Below are positions 1 to 5,809 of a DNA stretch of 9,869 nt, one piece after another. Position numbers and translations under genes: made by a program. The notes under the pieces were generated by a model. The model was given only the letters and a program-made list of their open reading frames with translations, did no database searches and had not been told where the DNA came from. Source of the stretch: Treponema sp. (GTDB lineage: Bacteria; Spirochaetota; Spirochaetia; Treponematales; Treponemataceae); contig JAFPCT010000115.1 of the NCBI GenBank assembly GCA_017390125.1, positions 1 through 9,869 of the forward strand, written 5' to 3'. Each line of letters begins with the position of its first letter. Position 1 is the stretch's first letter.

Positions 1-20
1 GCAATGTTCCATAACTATAA

Positions 21-332
21 AGATTTCATTTTTCTTTGTCAATAGTCTTATGCTGTTTTTTACAAGTTTTTTATATTGACAAATCAGTTCTGCCATCTGA
101 CAAGTTATTTGGGAGACATGAAGCTTATGAGCGCAAAGGCATTAAGCAGGTGGATAAAACAAACTTATACAAGTATGTTTTCAACAGTTACTCCTGGTAT
201 TCTGTTTGAGGCGACTGTTTCCCGGTCTACAGGAAAACTCGCTCTTGTTCCAGAAAGTTCGGCGGCTCATCCCAGTCTGGTGACGGTGGTTCCGGCTGCA
301 ATTGTCCGGACTGCAATTGCGATCATAAATAA
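21..332 (+). pseudogene. Possible decayed coding remnant with cysteine-rich end
   Basis: I do not recognise this. Reading the frame that ends with TAA at 330-332 gives a protein-like stretch that is open from position 21 except for one TGA at 207-209. The part before the TGA is rich in K, N, Y, D and E (for example DKTNLYKYVFNSYSWYSV). The part after it is rich in Cys, Ser and Gly and ends GDGGSGCNCPDCNCDHK, a CxCxxCxC pattern that looks like a metal-binding tail. An intrinsic terminator begins about 7 bases after the stop, as expected at a gene end. Against an intact gene: no ATG or GTG exists in this frame, only an unsupported TTG at 36, and TAA codons lie at 12 and 18. An overlapping frame is also open (118-420) but runs straight through the terminator. 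A gene remnant or a sequencing frameshift is most likely; a recoded TGA is a remote alternative. Confidence 0.25.
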
Positions 333-338
333 ACGCAG

Positions 339-380
339 AAGCGTGCAGGCATTTTTTTTCAGTCTGTGCGCTTTTTTTTA
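339..380 (+). terminator. Intrinsic terminator upstream of groEL
   Basis: The arms 341-350 (GCGTGCAGGC) and 362-371 (GTCTGTGCGC) pair over ten positions, three of them G-T wobbles. The pairing extends by two A-T pairs outward. The stem closes an 11-base loop that itself holds eight T, and eight T follow at 372-379. It would end transcription coming from the left of the window or from the remnant stopping at 330-332, and so insulates groEL. Confidence 0.7.
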
Positions 381-396
381 TTTTTTTTGTTGTCGA

Positions 397-425
397 TTGG
401 AAATAATTTTTATATCTTAGATAAT
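397..425 (+). promoter_or_regulatory. Probable sigma70 promoter of groEL
   Basis: TTGGAA at 397-402 and GATAAT at 420-425 are separated by 17 bp, predicting transcription from about 432 and a leader of about 30 bases. An alternative pair, TTGTTG (387-392) with TATATC (411-416), is weaker. The ribosome-binding site AAAGAGG lies at 446-452, ten bases before the ATG. No CIRCE inverted repeat (TTAGCACTC-N9-GAGTGCTAA) is seen anywhere between 1 and 462. Confidence 0.5.
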
Positions 426-462
426 AGAAAATGAAATCATTTATCAAAGAGGTAGAATAGAA

Positions 463-2088
463 ATGGCTAAACAGTTGATGTTTAATGAAGACGCACGCAA
501 AAAATTGCTTTCTGGTGTTGAGCAGATTGCAAAAGCTGTAAAAGTGACACTTGGACCTTGTGGACGCATGGTAATGCTGGATAAAAAATACGGCGCTCCT
601 ACAATCACAAAGGACGGTGTTTCTGTTGCAAAAGACATTGAGCTTGCAGATCCGTTTGAAAACATGGGTGCTCAGTTCGTACGCGAAGTAGCTTCAAAAA
701 CTAACGATGATGCCGGAGACGGAACAACTACTTCTACAGTTCTCGCATACGCGCTTGTACGCGAAGGATTCAAATCTGTTGCCGCTGGTATGACTCCGAT
801 TGAAATCAAACGTGGTATCGACAAGGCTGTTGCCGCTGCTGTTGCAGAAATCAAAAAGAACGCAAAGGCTGTAAAAGATTCAGCTGATATCAAGAACATT
901 GCTTCAATCTCAGCAAACAACGACCCTGAAATCGGTAATCTCATTGCAGAAGCAATTGAGAAAGTAGGAAAAGACGGTGTAATTACTGTTGAAGAATCAA
1001 AGAACATGAACACCACAGTTGATACTGTAGAGGGTATGCAGTTTGACCGCGGTTACATTTCTTCATATTTCGTAACAGACCGCGAAAGAATGGAAGCTTC
1101 TTACTCAGATGCTTACGTTCTCATTTATGACAAGAAGATTTCTTCTATGAAGGACCTCCTCCCAATCCTTGAAAAAGTTGCAAATGCAGGCCGCGCACTC
1201 ATCATCATTGCAGAAGATGTAGACGGGGAGGCTCTTACAACTTTGGTATTGAACACAATCCGTGGAACAATCAAGGTATGTGCTGTTAAGGCTCCTGGAT
1301 TCGGCGACAGACGTAAGGATATGCTTCAGGACATCGCCATCCTTACAGGCGGACAGGTTGTTTCAGAAGAAGTTGGTCTTAAACTTGAGACTGCTGATAT
1401 TTCAGTACTTGGTCAGGCTAAGACTGTTAAAATCGATAAAGACAATACAACAATCGTTGGCGGAGCAGGTGCAAAAGATGCCATCGCTGCCCGTGCCGCA
1501 GAAATCAAGAAGCAGATTGAAAAATCAACTTCTTCATACGACAAGGAACAGCTCCAGAAGCGTCTTGCAAAAATCTCTGGTGGCGTTGCAGTAATCAATG
1601 TTGGTGCTACAACAGAAACAGAGATGAAAGAAAAGAAGTTCCGCGTTGAGGATACAATTGCCGCAACTCGTGCCGCTCTTGAAGAAGGTGTTGTTGCAGG
1701 TGGTGGAATTGCTCTTATCCAGGCTTCAAAAGCATTGGAATCAATTCCTGCTGAACTTTCAGAAGATGAGAAGGTTGGATATAAGATCGTACGCCGTGCC
1801 CTTGAGGAACCAATCCGCCAGATTGCAGACAATGCAGGTGTTGACGGAGCAGTTGTTGCTGAGCGTGCAAAAACAGAAAAAGAAGGTGTAGGATACAATG
1901 CTTACACTGGTGAATGGGTAAATATGATCCAGACTGGTATCATAGACCCGGCAAAGGTAACAACTTCAGCCCTGAAGAATGCCGCTTCAATCGCCGGAAC
2001 ATTGCTCACAACAGAATGTGCAATCACCGACATCCCTGAACCAAAACCAGCCGCTCCAGCAGCTCCAGATATGGGCGGAATGTATTAA
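463..2088 (+). CDS. groEL: Chaperonin GroEL (Hsp60)
   Basis: This 541-residue protein is a full-length group I chaperonin. The family forms a double-ring ATP-driven folding chamber in the cytosol, capped by GroES. Visible landmarks are TKDGVSV with the nucleotide-site Asp at residue 51, GDGTTT around Asp86, the hydrolysis Asp397 within FRVEDTIAATRAALEEG, and the signature EEGVVAGGG. The start is fixed by homology (MAKQLMFNEDARKKLL) and an AAAGAGG site ten bases upstream. Two oddities stand out. The near-invariant GPKGRN of the nucleotide site reads GPCGRM at residues 31-36, and the usual Gly-Gly-Met repeat tail is cut to a single GGMY. The gene is monocistronic, with a promoter at 397-425 and a terminator at 2198-2235. 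groES is not adjacent but lies about 7 kb away on the other strand, in keeping with the separated treponemal genes I recall. Confidence 0.98.
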   Translation: MAKQLMFNEDARKKLLSGVEQIAKAVKVTLGPCGRMVMLDKKYGAPTITKDGVSVAKDIELADPFENMGAQFVREVASKTNDDAGDGTTTSTVLAYALVREGFKSVAAGMTPIEIKRGIDKAVAAAVAEIKKNAKAVKDSADIKNIASISANNDPEIGNLIAEAIEKVGKDGVITVEESKNMNTTVDTVEGMQFDRGYISSYFVTDRERMEASYSDAYVLIYDKKISSMKDLLPILEKVANAGRALIIIAEDVDGEALTTLVLNTIRGTIKVCAVKAPGFGDRRKDMLQDIAILTGGQVVSEEVGLKLETADISVLGQAKTVKIDKDNTTIVGGAGAKDAIAARAAEIKKQIEKSTSSYDKEQLQKRLAKISGGVAVINVGATTETEMKEKKFRVEDTIAATRAALEEGVVAGGGIALIQASKALESIPAELSEDEKVGYKIVRRALEEPIRQIADNAGVDGAVVAERAKTEKEGVGYNAYTGEWVNMIQTGIIDPAKVTTSALKNAASIAGTLLTTECAITDIPEPKPAAPAAPDMGGMY

Positions 2089-2189
2089 TCAATTTGCCAC
2101 GCAAATTGAAGACACACGTCGAAACGTAGAAAGACAAATAAACCGGTTTCACCGTGTGTCAGATATTGGCGGAATGTACTAATCAGTTT
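2066..2189 (+). repeat. Imperfect 30-bp direct repeat of the groEL 3' end
   Basis: Copy one (2066-2095) covers the last groEL codons, the stop and seven bases beyond. Copy two (2160-2189) matches it at 27 of 30 positions, with differences at repeat positions 8, 20 and 27. The offset is 94 bp, so copy two lies one base out of the groEL frame. It encodes DIGGMY-stop, where groEL itself ends DMGGMY-stop. The frame leading to copy two is open across the groEL stop codon. The 64 bp between the copies (2096-2159) has no match elsewhere in the window that I could find. Confidence 0.85.
2089..2160 (+). other. Hairpin-rich segment just after groEL
   Basis: The nine bases directly after the groEL stop (TCAATTTGC, 2089-2097) pair perfectly with GCAAATTGA (2101-2109) around the 3-base loop CAC. 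A second stem pairs GACACACG (2111-2118) with CGTGTGTC (2153-2160). Inside it GAAAC (2121-2125) pairs with GTTTC (2146-2150) across a 2x2 internal loop. Neither hairpin is followed by a T run, so they do not look like terminators. They could stabilise the mRNA 3' end or mark a small inserted element; the function is unknown. Confidence 0.6.
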
Positions 2190-2197
2190 ACCCCTGT

Positions 2198-2236
2198 AAA
2201 ATGCAGAAGCTATTTGCGGCTTCTGCATTTTTTTTG
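2198..2236 (+). terminator. Intrinsic terminator of groEL
   Basis: AAAATGCAGAAGC (2198-2210) pairs perfectly with GCTTCTGCATTTT (2219-2231) around an 8-base loop, and the T run extends over 2228-2235. It ends the groEL transcript about 110 bases after the stop codon. Its loop and 3' arm overlap the predicted promoter of the next gene. Confidence 0.9.
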
Positions 2237-2242
2237 TATATT
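2214..2242 (+). promoter_or_regulatory. Candidate promoter giving a leaderless mRNA
   Basis: TTGCGG (2214-2219) and TATATT (2237-2242) are 17 bp apart. The -10 matches consensus at five of six positions and the -35 at three of six. Transcription would begin at about 2249, which is the A of the next gene's ATG. No Shine-Dalgarno-like sequence lies between the T run and that ATG, which fits a leaderless message. Confidence 0.4.
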
Positions 2243-2248
2243 TTCAGT

Positions 2249-3805
2249 ATGAAGAAAAATAAAACTGTAATCATTGTTTTTTCCTGTATAGCCGTGATAC
2301 TTTGCTGCGTGCTTTCCGTGCGCCTGATTTTTTTCAGGGATACCGGAGCAGCCCGTCCGAAGATAATCAAACCGATTACAAAAACAGATTCAACTTCCGA
2401 ACAGAGCGATTCCGATTCTGTAACCGAAAATGCAATGCAGACTTCCTTTATTCCTCTGCTTCCTACAGAAACCCTTATGAGCACCCTTACCCTGGATTTT
2501 GACGGAGACAACCTTGATGATCAGGTAGTTGCCGTTCACAAAGCCGGTTCCCCATATCTTTTCCTTATTGTAGGACTTTATAATTCTGAGACAAATTCCT
2601 ATGACCGGGCAGCGGAAATTTCAACAGAAATCTCCAAAGGAAAAACTTTTTCATATAATGCACTGGATGTAATAGGTGATCACCGTACGGCCCTTGTTTA
2701 TCAGGGAATGAAGCCGGACGGAAACTCCGTAATGCGCATTTATCTCTGCCGCCGCCGCAGGGATTCTGTGGAGCTCCAGAATATCGGAGACTTTGTTTCT
2801 GACGGAACTATTTTTATCCTTCAGACAGACCGCTCTGAATCCTATGCGCTTTCTCAGACCAAGGGTGAAAGTTTCAGCGTCTGGGTTTACAGCTCAGACA
2901 AGACGGAGGATCCAAATTCAAAGATGACCGGCATAAATCAGCTTCAGACTGAATATGTATGGAATCAGGAGCAGCAGAAATACGTTCAGTCCCGTCAGCT
3001 GAAGGTTAGCGGAAGCCGTATTGCTGCCAGAGAGCTTGCCCGCATTCAGAACGGAACAGTAGAGACTTTTGCTCAGTTTCTGAACGGCCTCTGGTACAAA
3101 ACTACAAATACAGGTACTTCGCCGAGATACATCTACTTCAACTATTTCGACAAGGAGATCATCTTCCTTTCTGATGATACGGAAGGCGTTTATTCATGGG
3201 AAGATTCCAACCTGCGTCGCAGCGGTATTTACCTTACGGTCATCAACACTGTAATTTCCAGCATGAAGCGACGCTTTGACATCATTCTTTCAGGCGTGAA
3301 CGAAGTTTACATTCATGTTCATGATGATGTAGGTATGGTCATCAAGGAATCCAATCAGTGGGACGGAACATACAAAAAAATGTCCTTTCAAAGTTCATTC
3401 GGTGAGGTAAAGGTTCCCCTGATTTCAGATGAATATAAGAAAGAACTTCTGGCAGAAAATTCAGTATGGCAAGACGAGGATGAGAACTTGTGGACTTTCA
3501 GGGACAATGTTTTCAAGATGAAGCACTCTGAAATAGAAGAAACTGGTATTTTCGTAATTGATTCAGTAGGAAACTATCCTGTGATTCAGTTCCGTTCGGA
3601 TTTACCGTCTTCTTCTATTAAAACTGCCTATGCTATTAAATTTCAAACTCATGAGGAAACTGCTCCTCCAAAGAACCGTCGTTCAAAGCCTGTTGTCCGT
3701 ACAGTTGTTGAGAAAGACGTGGTGATAATGACTCCTGTAAAACTGTCCCCGGATACCTGCTATGCGGCCGAGGGCCGGACCATAACACTCCGCCTCGTAA
3801 AATAG
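2249..3805 (+). CDS. Membrane-anchored treponemal protein, lipocalin-like (possibly pallilysin/TP0751-related)
   Basis: This 518-residue protein starts at the ATG at 2249, because an earlier in-frame ATG at 2201 lies inside the groEL terminator. Residues 6-29 are a hydrophobic N-terminal anchor or uncleaved signal, with no good lipobox. Residues 40-65 are a Ser/Thr/Asp/Glu-rich linker. The run DFDGDNLDD (83-91) resembles a calcium-binding Asp loop of the FG-GAP/EF-hand type. From about 277 there is a beta-rich region beginning NGLWYK (GxW, as in lipocalins), and a second similar beta segment follows around 407-450 (NLWTFRDNVFKM, GIFVIDSVGNYP). The treponemal adhesin TP0751 (pallilysin) is known to have a lipocalin fold, so kinship is possible but inferred. 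The HExxH protease motif reported for TP0751 is absent. It probably sits outside the inner membrane. No terminator is seen before alaS. Confidence 0.85.
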   Translation: MKKNKTVIIVFSCIAVILCCVLSVRLIFFRDTGAARPKIIKPITKTDSTSEQSDSDSVTENAMQTSFIPLLPTETLMSTLTLDFDGDNLDDQVVAVHKAGSPYLFLIVGLYNSETNSYDRAAEISTEISKGKTFSYNALDVIGDHRTALVYQGMKPDGNSVMRIYLCRRRRDSVELQNIGDFVSDGTIFILQTDRSESYALSQTKGESFSVWVYSSDKTEDPNSKMTGINQLQTEYVWNQEQQKYVQSRQLKVSGSRIAARELARIQNGTVETFAQFLNGLWYKTTNTGTSPRYIYFNYFDKEIIFLSDDTEGVYSWEDSNLRRSGIYLTVINTVISSMKRRFDIILSGVNEVYIHVHDDVGMVIKESNQWDGTYKKMSFQSSFGEVKVPLISDEYKKELLAENSVWQDEDENLWTFRDNVFKMKHSEIEETGIFVIDSVGNYPVIQFRSDLPSSSIKTAYAIKFQTHEETAPPKNRRSKPVVRTVVEKDVVIMTPVKLSPDTCYAAEGRTITLRLVK

Positions 3806-3847
3806 CATTCCGCAGGGTAATTGTCTGGAACTAGTGGCATGAATGTC

Positions 3848-3876
3848 TTGAAATTCAACGTACGCGTCAATATAAT
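3848..3876 (+). promoter_or_regulatory. Strong sigma70 promoter of alaS, leaderless layout
   Basis: TTGAAA (3848-3853) and a perfect TATAAT (3871-3876) are separated by exactly 17 bp. The expected start point at about 3883 is three bases before the alaS ATG at 3886. No ribosome-binding site is present in the AT-rich bases before the ATG, so the mRNA is predicted to be leaderless or nearly so. Confidence 0.75.
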
Positions 3877-3885
3877 TATAAAACT

Positions 3886-5709
3886 ATGACTGCAAATGAA
3901 TTACGCTCAAAATACATTGAGTTCTTTAAGAGTAAAAATCACGTTGAAATTTCAGGACAGAGCCTTATTCCTGAAAATGACCCTTCTGTTTTGTTTACTA
4001 CTGCCGGAATGCATCCGCTTGTTCCTTATCTTCTTGGCGAAAAGCATCCTGCCGGAACACGTCTTACTGACTATCAGAAATGTATCCGCACCGGTGATAT
4101 TGACGAAGTAGGCGACCCAAGCCACCTTACATGTTTTGAAATGCTGGGTAACTGGTCTCTGGGTGATTATTTTAAGAAAGATTCAATTTCATTCTCATAT
4201 GAATTCCTGACAAGTCCTAAATGGCTTGGTCTTGATCCTCGCAAAATCAGTGTAACCGTATTTGCCGGAGACGAAAATGCTCCTCGGGATGAGGAAGCCG
4301 CATCAATCTGGAAGGCAAACGGAATGCCGGAAGACAAAATCGCATACCTTCCTGCAAGCGACAACTGGTGGGCAGCTGGTCCTACAGGTCCTTGCGGCCC
4401 TGATACAGAAATCTTCTACTGGGTTGGCGAAGGTCTTCCTCCGGAAGGCAGCAACAAAGGCACTGACAGCGCGAACTGGATGGAAATCTGGAACAACGTA
4501 TTCATGCAGTATAACCGTGTGGATGAAAAAGTTCTTGTTCCTCTTCCAAAGCAGAACGTAGATACTGGTATGGGCCTTGAACGCACAAACTGTATCCTTC
4601 AGGGAAAAACAAGCGTATACCTTACAGAAGTGTTCCAGCCTATCATTCATAAAATTGAAGAGCTTGCCTCATATAAGTACGGAACAGACGCCGAAAAAGA
4701 CAAGTCAGTTCGAATCATTGCAGATCATAGCCGTGCATCCGTATTTATTCTTGGCGATCAGAAAGGCGTTACTCCTGACCGAGTAGGCGCAGGTTACGTA
4801 CTCCGCCGCCTTATCCGCCGTGCAGTACGCCACGGAATGAAGCTTGGTATTGAAAAGGATTTCCTTGCAGAAGTTGCTGCAGTCGTAGTTGAAAACTTCA
4901 AGAATGCTTATCCAGAGCTTGAGCAGAATAAGGACAAGGTTTATAAGGAACTTACTGCAGAAGAAGCAAAATTCCGCACTACGCTCAAGAAGGGTGAGGC
5001 AGAATTCCAGAAGCTTCTTCCTAACCTCATGAAGAATCCTAAAAAAGTAATCAGCGGAAAAGTTGCATATAACCTTTATGAGACATACGGTTATCCTCTT
5101 GAGCTTACAGAGGAGCTTGGAGCTGAGAACGGCTTTACTGTAGATGTAGAAGGATTCAAGGCCGCAGAGAAGAAACATCAGGAAGCAAGTAAGACTGCAG
5201 AGGCAGGTGCTGCTAAAGGCGGTCTTGCAGAGCAGTCTGACGTTACTACAAAATATCATACTGCCACACACCTTCTTCAGCAGGCTCTTGTTGAAGTTCT
5301 TGGCGATCAGATTGCCCAGAAAGGTTCAAATATCAACAATGAGCGCATGCGCTTTGACTTTACTTTTGAACGTCCTATGACAAAAGAAGAAGTTCAGAAA
5401 GTTCAGGACATCGTAAACGCAAAAATCAAAGAAGACCTTCCTGTTACAATGGAAGTTATGACCCTTGACCAGGCAAAGGCAGAAGGTGCCCGCGCTCTGT
5501 TCGTAAACAAATACGGTGAGCAGGTTAAGGTTTATACAATCGGTCGTGACGCAAAGAACGACTGGTTCAGTAAGGAAGTATGTGGCGGACCTCATGTTCA
5601 GCACACAGCTCAGATCGGTGACTTCAAGATTGAAAAGGAACAGTCAAGTTCTGCCGGAGTACGCCGAATCCGTGCTACAATTTCCGGAGGTCTTCCTCTT
5701 GATAAATAG
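3886..5709 (+). CDS. alaS: Alanyl-tRNA synthetase, short spirochaete form
   Basis: This cytosolic class II enzyme charges tRNA-Ala with alanine and, through its editing domain, removes mischarged Ser and Gly. At 607 residues it is far shorter than the ~875 of E. coli. The catalytic domain (about 1-240) shows SLIPENDPSVLFTTAGM (26-42), FEMLGNWSLGDYFKKDS (84-100), CGPDTEIFYW and GMGLER (228-233). A tRNA-recognition helical region follows. The editing domain (about 440-600) keeps all four zinc ligands: HTATH (His458, His462) and CGGPH (Cys566, His570), with Pro in place of the usual Thr in CGGTH. The protein stops straight after the editing domain, so the C-Ala domain (tRNA-elbow binding and oligomerisation) is missing. 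That is the form I recall in other spirochaetes, so it is not a truncation in this strain. The ATG at 3886 is fixed by homology (ELRSKYIEFFKSKNH) and has no Shine-Dalgarno sequence. Confidence 0.97.
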   Translation: MTANELRSKYIEFFKSKNHVEISGQSLIPENDPSVLFTTAGMHPLVPYLLGEKHPAGTRLTDYQKCIRTGDIDEVGDPSHLTCFEMLGNWSLGDYFKKDSISFSYEFLTSPKWLGLDPRKISVTVFAGDENAPRDEEAASIWKANGMPEDKIAYLPASDNWWAAGPTGPCGPDTEIFYWVGEGLPPEGSNKGTDSANWMEIWNNVFMQYNRVDEKVLVPLPKQNVDTGMGLERTNCILQGKTSVYLTEVFQPIIHKIEELASYKYGTDAEKDKSVRIIADHSRASVFILGDQKGVTPDRVGAGYVLRRLIRRAVRHGMKLGIEKDFLAEVAAVVVENFKNAYPELEQNKDKVYKELTAEEAKFRTTLKKGEAEFQKLLPNLMKNPKKVISGKVAYNLYETYGYPLELTEELGAENGFTVDVEGFKAAEKKHQEASKTAEAGAAKGGLAEQSDVTTKYHTATHLLQQALVEVLGDQIAQKGSNINNERMRFDFTFERPMTKEEVQKVQDIVNAKIKEDLPVTMEVMTLDQAKAEGARALFVNKYGEQVKVYTIGRDAKNDWFSKEVCGGPHVQHTAQIGDFKIEKEQSSSAGVRRIRATISGGLPLDK

Positions 5710-5738
5710 TCCGGAAAAATTCGGATTATAAAAAAAAT

Positions 5739-5788
5739 TGTAACCAAACTTACAGTGCAGTTGTTATAAATGTAACTCGCATTGTAAC
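5739..5788 (+). promoter_or_regulatory. Upstream region of the SurA-like gene with three TGTAAC repeats
   Basis: TGTAAC occurs at 5739-5744, 5771-5776 and 5783-5788, within ATTGTAACCA, AATGTAACTC and ATTGTAACTA. A -10-like TATAAA lies at 5765-5770 between them, but no good -35 sits at the right distance, so the promoter is uncertain and could need an activator. The ribosome-binding site AAAGGA (5797-5802) is seven bases before the ATG at 5810. A weak stem over the alaS stop (5706-5728) lacks a T run, so readthrough from alaS is also possible. Confidence 0.3.
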
Positions 5789-5809
5789 TAATTATAAAAG
5801 GAATAGAAA

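Noticed and set aside
296..319. CTGCAATTG direct repeats around GTCCGGAC as a regulatory site
   Set aside because: The repeat follows from repeated Cys-Asn codons in the cysteine-rich frame, so no separate role is needed.
76..420. Plus-strand open frame of about 114 codons upstream of groEL
   Set aside because: It starts at TTG (later ATGs at 118 and 127 have a poor or distant ribosome-binding site), and its last third is encoded by the terminator hairpin, T runs and groEL promoter. No recognisable family.
181..447. Minus-strand open frame opposite the groEL upstream region
   Set aside because: Composition is low-complexity (poly-Lys from T runs), it crosses the groEL promoter and terminator, and no domain is apparent.
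1413..1898. Long minus-strand open frame inside groEL (161 codons)
   Set aside because: Antisense shadow of a highly conserved gene; Ala/Ser/Arg-rich composition reflects groEL codon bias.
2201..2248. Upstream in-frame ATG extension of the lipocalin-like protein gene
   Set aside because: It lies in the groEL terminator stem, and the hydrophobic signal/anchor with Lys-rich start begins naturally at 2249.
4705..5271. Minus-strand 188-codon frame inside alaS
   Set aside because: Antisense shadow of alaS, rich in Cys, Leu and Phe, with no sensible start signal or homology.
5706..5728. Hairpin over the alaS stop codon as a terminator
   Set aside because: The stem is followed by an A run rather than T, so it is not an intrinsic terminator in the plus direction.
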